Source of the DNA: a virus
Length of the DNA: 64,000 nucleotides
Strand: one strand, 5' to 3'
IMG/VR virus record: IMGVR_UViG_3300044796_000657
Coordinates: 186,001 to 250,000 of that record
In this document: positions 8,700 through 17,429 of the stretch, one piece after another
How positions within the stretch are numbered: position 1 is the stretch's first letter
Layout of the letters: every line of letters starts with the position of its first letter
The notes under the pieces: model-generated
What the model was told of the DNA's origin: nothing
The model's database searches: none
The model's input: the letters and a program-made list of their open reading frames with translations, nothing else
Made by a program: the position numbers and the translations under genes

Positions 8700-9320
8700 T
8701 TAATTTGCGACTTCGACTGCCATATCGTTGACGATCTTGGCCAGCCAATCAGCATAATTCTTTTGTTCGATAGCGCCTTTGATATTTTTCCAATAAACGA
8801 ACACTCGTTCGTATTTTTCCCGCAAGTAGTCTTCTACGTCTTTGATCGCAGCAAGCTTGTCAGTTAATGGCGTTTCATCGGAAACCGCCCGATAAACCGT
8901 ATCTTGCATGCGAAACGGCATAAAATGAGCAATCCACGAATCATAGTTGGTAATAAAAATTTCCCAAGCTACCAATATCGCATCTTGACTCGTAACTGCA
9001 TGGTAAAGACCTGCGTGCTTCTTAGACCATTCAATCAAGCCGGGTTCGTACCCTTCCCACTCCCACGTATACTCCTGAATCATCTTACTCTGCTGAGAGA
9101 AATGATTCATATCCGAAGTAGCGTAAAGTGAGGGATTGGCACTAACCACAAAATTGTATTTGGTTGGATGTTGCCCATCTACAATGGAAGCAACGTTAAC
9201 GTGCAGCCAACCCCATTCCGACTTGCCCTTTGCACGCAAAATCAAATTGGCTCTGTCTACGTATTGAACGAGAGGTGCCTTAACCTTTTTCCGCTTCCAA
9301 TATTCTTCGTGTAAGTTCAT
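8700..9320 (-). CDS. Unknown protein, 206 aa
   Basis: The start follows AAGGTGACGC. The protein is soluble, Trp- and Tyr-rich (HEEYWKRKK, EYTWEWEGYE, WSKKHAGLYH) and has a helical C-terminal third. No family recognised. Its start overlaps the stop of the 74-aa gene upstream (ATGA) and it leads into the large structural-type genes, so it belongs to the same minus-strand operon. Confidence 0.5.
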   Translation of the reverse strand: MNLHEEYWKRKKVKAPLVQYVDRANLILRAKGKSEWGWLHVNVASIVDGQHPTKYNFVVSANPSLYATSDMNHFSQQSKMIQEYTWEWEGYEPGLIEWSKKHAGLYHAVTSQDAILVAWEIFITNYDSWIAHFMPFRMQDTVYRAVSDETPLTDKLAAIKDVEDYLREKYERVFVYWKNIKGAIEQKNYADWLAKIVNDMAVEVAN

Positions 9321-9541
9321 GCGTCACCTTTTCTCTGGCAAGTTTTCCATCGGCGAGCAGAATAATCCCACTCAACCGGATAAGCCTTTGGGAACGTATC
9401 CAAAATATCAAACAAATCGCCCGGCGTTCTTGCTTTTTCCATAGATCGCAGAAACATCACCGAATGAATGCTTGGATATTTTTCCTTTAACTTTTGTATC
9501 ACACGTGCTTCCATAATATCGTGTGCCGATTCACTAATCAA
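9317..9541 (-). CDS. Unknown small protein with TTG start
   Basis: 74 aa. No ATG is available at the N-terminus: a TTG at 9541 follows a good Shine-Dalgarno (GAGGT, four bases away), while the internal ATG at 9514 has none. The product is mainly helical and charged, ending in WKTCQRKGDA. Four-base overlap with the downstream gene. Function unknown. Confidence 0.45.
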   Translation of the reverse strand: MISESAHDIMEARVIQKLKEKYPSIHSVMFLRSMEKARTPGDLFDILDTFPKAYPVEWDYSARRWKTCQRKGDA

Positions 9542-9548
9542 TGTTACC

Positions 9549-9764
9549 TCAATTCCTAGATGGATTGGTGTACGTCATGAGCATTGGCTCTACCTTGACT
9601 ACCTTGTTCTGTTGAGCAGTCCAGAGAGCAAAATCTCCATACATCAGGCCATCGTAATAACCGTTCTTTAGAAAATTATCAAAAAGGCTATTCTTTTTCT
9701 TTTTGGGATAAGTCAATTCAATGACTTCAGCCTCACAGCAAGGCGAAGAGTTCATGGGATTCAT
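9549..9764 (-). CDS. Unknown small protein overlapping the sigma gene
   Basis: 71 aa from the ATG at 9764, which lies inside the 3' end of the sigma gene (stop at 9733), giving a 32-base overlap in a different frame. An ATG at 9755 is an alternative start. The N-terminus carries a Cys pair (SSPCCEAE), then a basic patch (YPKKKKNS). No family recognised. Overlap implies translation coupled to the sigma factor. Confidence 0.45.
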   Translation of the reverse strand: MNPMNSSPCCEAEVIELTYPKKKKNSLFDNFLKNGYYDGLMYGDFALWTAQQNKVVKVEPMLMTYTNPSRN

Positions 9765-10254
9765 ATGACTCACGAATAAGGGTTTCTGATTTAGTTAAAA
9801 TTTGACTGAGGCGACTTTTGCCCCACTTACCGGCTTGTAAGATTTCCGATATTTCATCTAAAGTGTACCCATCACGATAATACAGTACGAAAACCTTGCG
9901 AGCGAAATCGTCTAATGGACTCGTAATGGTATCATAAAACACTTCGCAATTACGAGAAGTGATTGCTTTGTCATGATTTTCATTAAGCTCTACGACGGTC
10001 AAACGACTGTGGATTTTTCCCCATCGTAAGTCCCTGTCTAGGTCTGCCATTTCGCCGACGATACATCGTGATGCGTACGTCTCAAAAGATTTGCCTTGAT
10101 CTTGATATCGATTAGCCGCTTGGACTAAACCCAAGTTACCTGCGGCCTTCAATTCATCACGATCCATATTGTTGAATGGGGGTCTCCGAATATTCGCATG
10201 AAGAACAGTGGAGACTAAATTTAAATGCTTGAGTACTAATTCGTTTGGTTGCAT
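9733..10254 (-). CDS. RNA polymerase sigma factor, sigma-70 family
   Basis: 173 aa. Residues 33-75 match sigma region 2 (DELKAAGNLGLVQAANRY, then SFETYASRCIVGEM), the part that binds core polymerase and the -10 element. Residues about 125-160 contain a region 4-like helix-turn-helix (TLDEISEILQ...KSRLSQIL) for -35 contacts. Region 1 and most of region 3 are absent, as in compact alternative or phage sigma factors. It would redirect host RNA polymerase to phage promoters, probably late ones. It is preceded by a TATATAA box about 40 bases upstream of the ATG, so it may have its own promoter. Confidence 0.85.
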   Translation of the reverse strand: MQPNELVLKHLNLVSTVLHANIRRPPFNNMDRDELKAAGNLGLVQAANRYQDQGKSFETYASRCIVGEMADLDRDLRWGKIHSRLTVVELNENHDKAITSRNCEVFYDTITSPLDDFARKVFVLYYRDGYTLDEISEILQAGKWGKSRLSQILTKSETLIRESYESHELFALL

Positions 10255-10308
10255 ATTGACACAGTTAAAAGTTAATGGAAGTAATTGTAGTTATATAGCA
10301 ACTACCCA

Positions 10309-11385
10309 TTAGTAATCGTTATCTTCGTACGCTGACCAATAATCACTCTTAACTGGCGTAGTTCGCTTTTTGAGTGATCGCTTCTTTTTCAGCGACTCTT
10401 TGAGCTTCTCTACGTCTTCTTTGAGCTTGGACTTCGTTTCTTCCACCCTGTCTTCGGGGCAAGGCGGGATAAGAAACGAAAGCATCTTTTCCGTTTCAGT
10501 TCTCAATACCTTGTTCGTACCATACTTAATGATACGCTCTAGGAACCAAGTTTTGGTTTCGTAAAGACCTTTACTGAGTATGAAGAACGGTTCTTCATTA
10601 TGAAGTCCTAAGCCAGTTAACATCTCTTTGAGATTTTGGTAAGGAGTTATGTTGCCGGGGAAAGGCATGGTGCGACAAGTATTCGCAAAGTGAATAAACA
10701 TGCGTGCCCAATTCTTAATTTCCTTGGAATCCAAAGTGCCTTCTGGCAATCGCAATTCAACCGTTTTCTTAGAGGCACCACTGTGTACATAGTTGCCCAT
10801 GTTCAGTGATACCCGACGTTCGCTGTTTTCAAGCGATAGCGGTCTGACTTTACTCCAGAATGTATCAACGTTTTTTGCCTGCACAGCCGATACAGGCTTG
10901 AGATCATTCAACAGGCGACAGTAAACGTTATTACGGCGACCCTTGGGCAAAATCTCAATCAGCAGCCTCTCCATCTTCATCCAGTTGGCCATCAAAGTTG
11001 CGGCCTGCGAAGTATTGAAGTCGGCGATTTCAACGTGGATGTGATAGCCACAGTTATCATTAACTTGTGCGCCATTCTTTTTGAGAGTATCGCCCATGTT
11101 AGCCAACTTAATCAAATCGGCGGCACCGGACGCTTTATAGGAAGCGACTTCCCAACCGCCTTCTTGTGGCTTCGTACCACAACTGCGGTCAAACTTTACG
11201 TGCCAATAATCATTGCCAGAATCTTGCTGGTAATGATTCGTACCCATGACATGATGCTTGGAGTCCGTCAATCGGACGACCTGTACAAGTTCGTCAAGGG
11301 TTTTGCTTTTGATCACCTCAAGCTCAATACCAAAGCATCGCTTCGTGTTGAACTTGACATACTGGACAGGAAGCATTTCAGGCAT
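10309..11385 (-). CDS. Amidoligase-family (COOH-NH2 ligase) enzyme
   Basis: 358 aa. The conserved elements of the putative amidoligase family (Amidoligase_2) are present in order: GIELEV near the N-terminus, WHVKFDRSC, a WEVAS segment, NCGYHIHVE with the paired His, and VELRLPEGT. Members are ATP-dependent, glutamine-synthetase-like enzymes that join carboxyl and amino groups and are thought to modify peptides or cell-wall components. The Lys-rich C-terminal tail (about residues 300-350) looks like an added coil. In a phage it might modify peptidoglycan, a protein or a small molecule. The substrate cannot be read from sequence. Confidence 0.8.
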   Translation of the reverse strand: MPEMLPVQYVKFNTKRCFGIELEVIKSKTLDELVQVVRLTDSKHHVMGTNHYQQDSGNDYWHVKFDRSCGTKPQEGGWEVASYKASGAADLIKLANMGDTLKKNGAQVNDNCGYHIHVEIADFNTSQAATLMANWMKMERLLIEILPKGRRNNVYCRLLNDLKPVSAVQAKNVDTFWSKVRPLSLENSERRVSLNMGNYVHSGASKKTVELRLPEGTLDSKEIKNWARMFIHFANTCRTMPFPGNITPYQNLKEMLTGLGLHNEEPFFILSKGLYETKTWFLERIIKYGTNKVLRTETEKMLSFLIPPCPEDRVEETKSKLKEDVEKLKESLKKKRSLKKRTTPVKSDYWSAYEDNDY

Positions 11386-11399
11386 ATCGCACCATTAGG

Positions 11400-11669
11400 T
11401 TAACCGTTACTCCACCAAGATTTATCAGTTCCTCCACCCTTAGTACCTCTCGCAAAATTGACGAAATATTGCATCAACTTGCGTATGTCATTTTGGGCTT
11501 CGGCTGATTTCTCCTCTAGGTCGGACATTTGCTCGCTCAGCACCTGCATTGAAGCACTCAACAGAGTTTGAGCCTTCACCACCGCTGAGAATTTGACCAA
11601 AAGAGCTACTTGGACAAGTAGAATAAGCGAACCGAAACCGATTATCAATCCAACAAGCAATTCATTCAT
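11400..11669 (-). CDS. Single-pass membrane protein with coiled coil, 89 aa
   Basis: Starts at the ATG at 11669, just after the upstream stop. A strongly hydrophobic segment spans about residues 4-27 (LLVGLIIGFGSLILLVQVA), followed by a long amphipathic, Gln/Glu-rich helix (SEQMSDLEEKSAEAQNDI) and a Gly-rich C-terminus. The architecture suits an anchored phage protein such as an antiholin or spanin-like factor, but no family is recognised. Confidence 0.55.
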   Translation of the reverse strand: MNELLVGLIIGFGSLILLVQVALLVKFSAVVKAQTLLSASMQVLSEQMSDLEEKSAEAQNDIRKLMQYFVNFARGTKGGGTDKSWWSNG

Positions 11670-11670
11670 T

Positions 11671-12804
11671 TTATGTGTCTCCCATCGTGGCAACGTAAGC
11701 CGCCGTATTATCTTCCATCAATTGCTTCAAGTTGCCGGTACTTTGCGATGTGATTACGAAAGCCAAACGTAAGTTTCTAAAAAACTTAGCCTCATCCTCA
11801 ATCGTAGTAGCAGTCGCCAAAGTTGTAGCCCCATGAGTAGAAACGAAAGTTAATTTACCAAAGCTGTCATTACGACAAACTACATCCGATGAAAAAGATG
11901 CTGACAAACGAGACATGAATCGCTGATTGGTACGCTTAACGAACACAAAAACCGAAAAATCCCAATTTGCATTATTATCGCACGCAAACTTAAAATTCAA
12001 ATCCCAACTCTCTCTACCACTTACTATAGGGGAATTCCCCGAAAGATGCAAATTACCAATCCAACCATTATCCCTATCAGAAAATGTTAATTTGACATAA
12101 TCGCCATCAGCAACGCCAATTAATGATAGTTTATTCAAATTCAGAAAGCGATTCAAGTCTGGTATGACATTAAGATTGTGCTTACATTCTAATATCAATG
12201 AAATTGGGGAACTACAACACGGCACCACCTTTCCGCCAACTAAATATGCCAATGGTGTTTGTGGCGTTATAGATGTCACCATCTCAGAGATCGTTTCACC
12301 TTCAAGATAATCATCTACTAAAACATCATCAAATACGTCGCCTTCATTATCGGACACAATCAGTGATTGCCCATCTGTTTCTATAGTACCAGAAATAGCA
12401 AAAACAAAATCGGATCTATTTTGAATGCGACCTACAAAATGTTTGCCACGATTTGGAACCGATGTATCGCCGTAAGACAACAAAATAGGATCTTGTTGAA
12501 CAGGCACTTTAACGGCAGCAATCGTTTTTGTCTTTTTAGATTTGCAGCCTTTTGGCAACTTGACTTCAATAACTGCCGATGGATCAATATTACTACCACC
12601 ACTAACAGGTTTCAGAAATTTCAAAACCTTCTTGATTGAAAAATTGTACTTCTTTGCTGTCAAGATTGAGCAAAGCTCATCAAGATCGCACGCCTGCAAA
12701 GTAACCGATACGTATCCATTATCACCGATACCTTGCACTTCATAATAATGAGGTTGGCATTCTTTGATGTCGTAACGGAACGATCTACCAGAGATAAATT
12801 TCAA
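11671..12804 (-). CDS. Unknown protein, 377 aa, TTG start
   Basis: The frame opens with TTG at 12804, six bases after a clear TAGGAG Shine-Dalgarno, and no nearby ATG competes. The N-terminal part has strand-rich segments (SFRYDIKEC, VSVTLQACD). The middle is rich in Asp/Glu (VSDNEGDVFDDVLVDDYLEGE). The C-terminal half looks like a beta-sandwich (LTFSDRDNGWIGNLHLSG). Possibly a virion protein. No family recognised. Confidence 0.5.
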   Translation of the reverse strand: MKFISGRSFRYDIKECQPHYYEVQGIGDNGYVSVTLQACDLDELCSILTAKKYNFSIKKVLKFLKPVSGGSNIDPSAVIEVKLPKGCKSKKTKTIAAVKVPVQQDPILLSYGDTSVPNRGKHFVGRIQNRSDFVFAISGTIETDGQSLIVSDNEGDVFDDVLVDDYLEGETISEMVTSITPQTPLAYLVGGKVVPCCSSPISLILECKHNLNVIPDLNRFLNLNKLSLIGVADGDYVKLTFSDRDNGWIGNLHLSGNSPIVSGRESWDLNFKFACDNNANWDFSVFVFVKRTNQRFMSRLSASFSSDVVCRNDSFGKLTFVSTHGATTLATATTIEDEAKFFRNLRLAFVITSQSTGNLKQLMEDNTAAYVATMGDT

Positions 12805-12819
12805 GTTTTACTCCTAGAC

Positions 12820-13272
12820 TCAAGAATTCCTAATGACTTTTTTGATAAAATTCGTCCATTCAGGATGACTGTGAATTACCATAGGAAACTTAATGAAATG
12901 ATTGGCATAAGCATGGCACCAAAGTTCCTCTGGCGGCTCATCTTTCTTCTTATCTTTTGTCTTACTGCAGAGAGCTTCCCACTCTTTTTGAGCTGGCTTA
13001 CCTTTAATAATAAACTCCCAAACCAAGTGCCCAATTTCATGAAATAAGGCAAATTCACGCCCATAATTCCACGGACTGCTAACCCGGATGGATTTCTTTT
13101 TTGGGTGAATGATGATTTCGCCAACATGGGCGCCATCACCTTTAAGTGTGTGCGTAGGTTCGAGATTTAACTCAAATCCATGAGCTAGTTTTTGGTGTGC
13201 AAGCGGCAGCTTTTCAAGTGCCTGTTCGACATCTTTTTTTTCGTTCTCGATGAATTGTTTGAATCGTTCCAC
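12820..13272 (-). CDS. HExxH metallopeptidase, ImmA/IrrE-like
   Basis: 150 aa with a GTG start at 13272. FALFHEIGHLVWE holds the zinc-binding HExxH, and EELWCHAYANHF, about 40 residues later, resembles the E...AN.FA signature of ImmA/IrrE peptidases. These proteases cleave repressors or regulators in other systems. The gene stands alone at the divergence point with phoH, next to a TATATAA box, so it is probably separately regulated. Family assignment is by motif only; other gluzincin families remain possible. Confidence 0.65.
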   Translation of the reverse strand: MERFKQFIENEKKDVEQALEKLPLAHQKLAHGFELNLEPTHTLKGDGAHVGEIIIHPKKKSIRVSSPWNYGREFALFHEIGHLVWEFIIKGKPAQKEWEALCSKTKDKKKDEPPEELWCHAYANHFIKFPMVIHSHPEWTNFIKKVIRNS

Positions 13273-13365
13273 TCCTTATATATTTGCGGCGATTATTTTC
13301 ACCGCATTCAATTCTACATACTTTTGCTTCTTTCGCCTTTTACACACACGTTAAGGGGACCACCC

Positions 13366-14034
13366 ATGCCACGAAAATTCGATAAAGCTGGCAAGACCGT
13401 CAATTCCAATAAACCTAAACTCTTACAATTGGATTTACCCGATGAACAAAAAAGAGCACTTGAGCTCTATCAGGAAAATGACATCATTTTCCTCGTCGGA
13501 CCGGCCGGTACTGGTAAAACATTCTTGTCAATGGCTTTTGCCGTTCAAGACATTCTTTCACAAGTACGTGAAAAAATCATCATTAGTCGTCCAGTCGTAG
13601 AGGCCGGTGAAAACTTGGGTTTCTTGCCCGGCGACTTGGATGAAAAAATTTACCCTTACATGCTTCCGCTCTATGACTGTTTAGAGAAATTGTGCGGCAA
13701 AGATACCCCTAACCGGAGATTTGTTGAAGATCGTTATGAATTAGCACCGCTCGCCTTCATGCGAGGTCGTACGTTTGATGAATCTATCTGTATTCTTGAC
13801 GAAGCACAAAACTGCTCCAAATCTCAATTGAAATTATTTTTGACTCGTTTGGGCAAATTCAGCAAAATGATTGTCACTGGTGACCCTACACAAAATGACC
13901 TTGGCTATGGCAAGTCTGGGCTTCAGGAAGTCCTAGATAAACTCGAAGGCGTTCCCGGTATTGGTATTCACTACTTTACCGAAGAGGCCATTGTCAGACA
14001 CCCATTGGTTGCACAAATCGTGAAGCGCATTTGA
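13366..14034 (+). CDS. phoH: PhoH-like ATPase
   Basis: 222 aa from the ATG at 13366, preceded by AAGGGGACC. Walker A is GPAGTGKT, Walker B is ICILDEAQN, and TGDPTQ plus a conserved RGRTF segment complete the PhoH signature. PhoH proteins are predicted ATPases, often linked to RNA metabolism or nuclease partners, and are very common in large phages. It is divergent from the metallopeptidase gene and begins the 13-16 kb plus-strand group. Confidence 0.9.
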   Translation: MPRKFDKAGKTVNSNKPKLLQLDLPDEQKRALELYQENDIIFLVGPAGTGKTFLSMAFAVQDILSQVREKIIISRPVVEAGENLGFLPGDLDEKIYPYMLPLYDCLEKLCGKDTPNRRFVEDRYELAPLAFMRGRTFDESICILDEAQNCSKSQLKLFLTRLGKFSKMIVTGDPTQNDLGYGKSGLQEVLDKLEGVPGIGIHYFTEEAIVRHPLVAQIVKRI

Positions 14035-14055
14035 CAAACCTAATCCGAAAAACAA

Positions 14056-14083
14056 ATCCCGGTATGAATATCTATACCGGGAT
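14056..14083 (+). other. Perfect hairpin between phoH and the next gene
   Basis: A 10-bp perfect inverted repeat ATCCCGGTAT / ATACCGGGAT with an eight-base loop lies just upstream of the GGAGG of the gene at 14103. No T-run follows, so it is more likely an mRNA-stabilising, processing or translation-control element, or a palindromic protein-binding site, than a terminator. Confidence 0.6.
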
Positions 14084-14102
14084 AGTTAACGGAGGAAATC
14101 AA

Positions 14103-14447
14103 ATGCCCAAGAATGCCAAGTGTCATCATGGACAACACCATGAAAAATGTTCATCGAACGTCAAATGCTTAATCCAAGTTTTGGAAGCATTAGTTGGCGA
14201 TAGCGATTGCCAATCCAACCATCACGAAGTTGAAGGTTGTATTACCTTAAATCAAGGTCATCACGAAATCACCGTCACAACTGACGAGTGCCCAGAACGT
14301 GTATTCTTGTCGGTTTTACCGATCAGTACACCAGTTTGTGTTGGCGACATTGATATGGTAGGCTATTCGCTCACACCAGAAGGTTTTATTTTGTATGCCG
14401 ACATTAAGTCAGCAGTGGCCGAAGTTTGCTACATCGTTCAAGGTTGA
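14103..14447 (+). CDS. Unknown His/Cys-rich small protein
   Basis: 114 aa. The start is fixed by GGAGGAAATCAA immediately upstream. The N-terminus is rich in His and Cys (KCHHGQHHEKC), suggesting metal binding. The rest is strand-rich (ITVTTDECPERVFLSVLP). A strong Shine-Dalgarno and isolation between two hairpins suggest high or separate expression, possibly as a structural protein. No family recognised. Confidence 0.55.
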   Translation: MPKNAKCHHGQHHEKCSSNVKCLIQVLEALVGDSDCQSNHHEVEGCITLNQGHHEITVTTDECPERVFLSVLPISTPVCVGDIDMVGYSLTPEGFILYADIKSAVAEVCYIVQG

Positions 14448-14484
14448 ATTCAGTAAAATCATACGGTATATTGTAAATTGCTTT

Positions 14485-14512
14485 GGGGTCTAGGAAGAAA
14501 TTTCTTGACCCC
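14485..14512 (+). other. Inverted repeat with internal palindrome
   Basis: GGGGTC / GACCCC arms enclose the perfect palindrome AAGAAATTTCTT. It lies between the genes ending at 14447 and starting at 14532. There is no clear T-run, so I treat it as a possible weak terminator or regulatory stem. Confidence 0.4.
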
Positions 14513-14531
14513 TCGTTCATTAAGGGCAATT

Positions 14532-15197
14532 ATGAAAATACCATCTTGGGAAGAAGTTAATATTCCCCGCTTAGTAGTTAGCCAAGTTAAACAACTAAAG
14601 CCCAGCGCCATTGCCGACGCCTTGGTTCATCAACTCGTCTATCACAACACAAAGAAATTGTGTGTTTCATATCCCTGCGATAGCTGCGGACATATCCATT
14701 CCCCAACAAAGGCTACGGACGAAGTGAGTCAATGTCCGGCGTGCCAATCTAAGCGTGTACGCTGCGTCCAGTCGCTTAAGTTCACTTCGGGGACAAAACT
14801 ACCCCTTTACACCAGAAGGGGTTCTTATCTGGCAAATCTGCTCAGACAAATGACTGTGAACTTTAACCAGTATTTTTTAAATAAAGTCACCACCCCATAC
14901 GATGATTTACTTGATGACGAAGGTGATTTTGGTATTGTCAAAATGAAAACTGAAACCGAACAAGAACCTGCCGAACGCAATATGAATTGGGAATGGCACG
15001 ACGGTGAATTTGTTGTTTGGTTTGCTGGTGGTGAGGCAGCAAGCGACGAATTGCCAAGAATGGCAATTGCTAAAGCCGCTTTGCTATGCCCTTATTTGTG
15101 GGATATGAATTACGACTGGAAAGAACGCAAAAGAAGTGATAAAGTGGATGATCGCTTCATAGTGCCTTTGCTGAGTCATCTTTTGCCCCGGAATTGA
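14532..15197 (+). CDS. Unknown protein with zinc ribbon
   Basis: 221 aa from the ATG at 14532. Residues about 49-76 carry CDSCGH...CPAC, a zinc-ribbon pattern with spacing suited to a structural zinc. The C-terminal half is acidic with a Trp-rich stretch (MNWEWHDGEFVVWF). Next to another Cys-containing unknown (15199). Nucleic-acid binding is possible. No family recognised. Confidence 0.5.
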   Translation: MKIPSWEEVNIPRLVVSQVKQLKPSAIADALVHQLVYHNTKKLCVSYPCDSCGHIHSPTKATDEVSQCPACQSKRVRCVQSLKFTSGTKLPLYTRRGSYLANLLRQMTVNFNQYFLNKVTTPYDDLLDDEGDFGIVKMKTETEQEPAERNMNWEWHDGEFVVWFAGGEAASDELPRMAIAKAALLCPYLWDMNYDWKERKRSDKVDDRFIVPLLSHLLPRN

Positions 15198-15198
15198 T

Positions 15199-15729
15199 AT
15201 GCCAAATTTGTTAGTTGAATATCTAAAAAGACATAAGTACGAATACGTTCCCTTGTGTCATAACGGCGTATGCTTTTTTGACGGCGGCTCTCCTCGTAAT
15301 CACGCCATTGCGCTTACGAGTTTGGCTTGTCGCTCATTTTCGACATGCACAGACTGTGATAGAGAAATCGCCAAATCAACTATCATCGTAGAAATGTTTA
15401 CGATGGGCTACAATGGCTCATTTGCACAAGTGTTTCACAAACACATGCCACAAAACACCGACTTGACCGCTTTAGTTAACAAATACGCTCTTTATGACGA
15501 TAAGCCACTCAAACCGATCTACGCAAAATCCCAAAAGGAATTAGAGGTTTGGCTGTGGAAGTTCCTCATAAGAGACTTAGCTTACAAACCCAAAGAAACA
15601 AAGCCAGAAATGCTAGACTTGGAACCTATAGCATGGGCGGCTTTCAAAAACCCCAAACTCTATGCCAGCTACTACATGGCATACGAAGCCTTTTTGGTTA
15701 ACCGAAAGTATCTTTTGCTTGATGCTTGA
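15199..15729 (+). CDS. Unknown protein, 176 aa
   Basis: Starts two bases after the previous stop. Several Cys residues in the first third (CHNGVCFFDGG, ACRSFSTCTDCDRE) may bind metal. The rest is Tyr-rich and helical. I recognise no family. Co-directional with the zinc-ribbon gene and the methyltransferase downstream. Confidence 0.5.
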   Translation: MPNLLVEYLKRHKYEYVPLCHNGVCFFDGGSPRNHAIALTSLACRSFSTCTDCDREIAKSTIIVEMFTMGYNGSFAQVFHKHMPQNTDLTALVNKYALYDDKPLKPIYAKSQKELEVWLWKFLIRDLAYKPKETKPEMLDLEPIAWAAFKNPKLYASYYMAYEAFLVNRKYLLLDA

Positions 15730-15741
15730 CTCTTATAAGAT

Positions 15742-16308
15742 ATGAGTAGCACCAAAGTAAAAGATCGCCAAGGTACACATCTTGATTTTTATGAAACCCC
15801 AAGTCGGGTCGTATACGGACTCTTAGAATACTTAAATTTGGATAACGTCACCAAAGCCCTCGAACCATCTGCTGGTCGGGGGGCTATTATTCGTGCCGTA
15901 CAAGATCACTACGCTTCATTAAGTTTTAATGCCATAGAAATTCAAGAACAATTCAAATCACATCTCGATCCAATAGCTAAAACTACAATCGGAAACTTCT
16001 TATTACAAGAACCAGAACCCTTCGATCTCATATTGGCAAATCCTCCATTTTCACAAGCCGAAGAATTCATCAAACACGCATACAAATTCTTGTCACCAAA
16101 TGGACAAATGGCATTCCTATTACGGTTGCCATTCTTGGGAAGTGTAAAACGAAGTGCCCTATTTAAACAACTAAAACCAACACAAGTGTTGGTTTTATCT
16201 CAGCGTCCAAAATTCGGCGGCACTAATATTGATAGCTGTGATTATGCTTGGTTTGTATGGAGCAACCCTTGCTCTACTGTGACGACACTTGACTGGATTC
16301 TCAAATAA
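15742..16308 (+). CDS. DNA N6-adenine methyltransferase-like protein
   Basis: 188 aa class I SAM-dependent methyltransferase. DFYETPSRVV near the N-terminus and the SAM-binding ALEPSAGRGAI precede the catalytic ANPPF motif. The size and short form match small phage-encoded NPPF enzymes that may be DNA methylases or degenerate relatives. A TATAAG-like box lies directly before the ATG without a Shine-Dalgarno. Related in layout to the gene at 22699-23307. Confidence 0.75.
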   Translation: MSSTKVKDRQGTHLDFYETPSRVVYGLLEYLNLDNVTKALEPSAGRGAIIRAVQDHYASLSFNAIEIQEQFKSHLDPIAKTTIGNFLLQEPEPFDLILANPPFSQAEEFIKHAYKFLSPNGQMAFLLRLPFLGSVKRSALFKQLKPTQVLVLSQRPKFGGTNIDSCDYAWFVWSNPCSTVTTLDWILK

Positions 16309-16618
16309 TTCTTTGAGCAGCTTTGGTTGACAATTTTCGCAACATATCCGAAGTCTCTTTTAACGCATCTAACGATTTCAAAAGATCCTTATCGGTGGCC
16401 TTCAACCTCAATAGATTATGGTGCGGGCCATCGTAATGCTGTTTGATAAACTCAAAATCTGTTTTGATTTTACTCAATTCCGCTTTGATTTGATCGGCAA
16501 TATTTCTAATATTGCTTTCGCTTTGAAGTAAGATCGTAGCGCAATATTGAAGATGCCAATTAATGATGTAATCGCCTTCTTCGGGCGTTGCTGGCAGTGG
16601 TGTGTGTGAGGAAGACAT
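16301..16618 (-). CDS. Unknown helical protein, 105 aa
   Basis: Mostly helical and charged (SNIRNIADQIKAELSKIKTD), consistent with a coiled coil. It converges with the methyltransferase gene (8-base overlap). The ATG is preceded by TAAATA and four bases, with no Shine-Dalgarno, as seen at several other genes here. Function unknown. Confidence 0.45.
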   Translation of the reverse strand: MSSSHTPLPATPEEGDYIINWHLQYCATILLQSESNIRNIADQIKAELSKIKTDFEFIKQHYDGPHHNLLRLKATDKDLLKSLDALKETSDMLRKLSTKAAQRII

Positions 16619-16625
16619 ACTCTAT

Positions 16626-17429
16626 TTACCAGTTCAGGACAGTAAAATTTCTCAAATCCGTTGCCGACTCTAATGCTTCAGTACCTCGCAACATCTGAAC
16701 GAACTTATTTGGGTTTTTTGACAAATACTTATAAGCATTCTGCCCTAGCTCGTAATGACTGCCTGCTACTTTTTTCCAGTAATTTTCACTTCTGAAAAAG
16801 GGCATCCGACTTCCGCCTCCATGATGATAAAAAGTATCACCATAAATAGCACCAAGAATAGGATGGAAATTAACGAAGTTCGTACGAATCAAAGGGAAAT
16901 AAATCTTCTTACCATTATCCTCTTGAACAAAGCCTGTTCCTATATCCTTTGTCTTGCCACCACCAATCGACTTGATTTCATTTTCTTTCAACCGCTTGAA
17001 ATCCCACCATTCATTATGAATACACTCACCTTTGATGAATAAGGCACTAGGATGGGGAAACAGGTCTAAATTCTCTGTACGGATTGGAGCAGCGTATCCA
17101 TAGCCTTCTGTAATCTTATCCAAATGAGCAAGCCAACCACCCTTAACTGGAAAGCAATCGCTGTCTAACAATAAGTAGTTCTTATACTTTCTCTCACGAA
17201 ATACGTCCATTGCCCTATTGAACATTGCCGGTAAGGCTTGAAGCAAATCACCTTCGTACTCGCCTAAAACTTCAATTCCTGAAAAGGGTTCGGTCGTTTC
17301 TACTTCATGCAAACAAACAGCAAAGTCGTAGTTTGTCGTGAACTTATCCAGCATTTTTTGCTGAATAGAGAACCACTCAAGCGAAGCATCCTCTCCATAA
17401 GTAGATATAACTAAAAGATCACGCATCAT
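16626..17429 (-). CDS. Glycosyltransferase-like protein (GT-A type)
   Basis: 267 aa. NYLLLDSDCFPV carries a DxD-type metal-binding motif in the position expected for GT-A enzymes, and a late HHGGGSR segment may supply a His ligand. The N-terminus RDLLVISTYGEDASLEWF is consistent with a Rossmann-like nucleotide site. Start is ATG at 17429 or 17426, overlapping the previous stop. It sits beside a GT2 gene, so both may modify the same glycan. Confidence 0.6.
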   Translation of the reverse strand: MMRDLLVISTYGEDASLEWFSIQQKMLDKFTTNYDFAVCLHEVETTEPFSGIEVLGEYEGDLLQALPAMFNRAMDVFRERKYKNYLLLDSDCFPVKGGWLAHLDKITEGYGYAAPIRTENLDLFPHPSALFIKGECIHNEWWDFKRLKENEIKSIGGGKTKDIGTGFVQEDNGKKIYFPLIRTNFVNFHPILGAIYGDTFYHHGGGSRMPFFRSENYWKKVAGSHYELGQNAYKYLSKNPNKFVQMLRGTEALESATDLRNFTVLNW

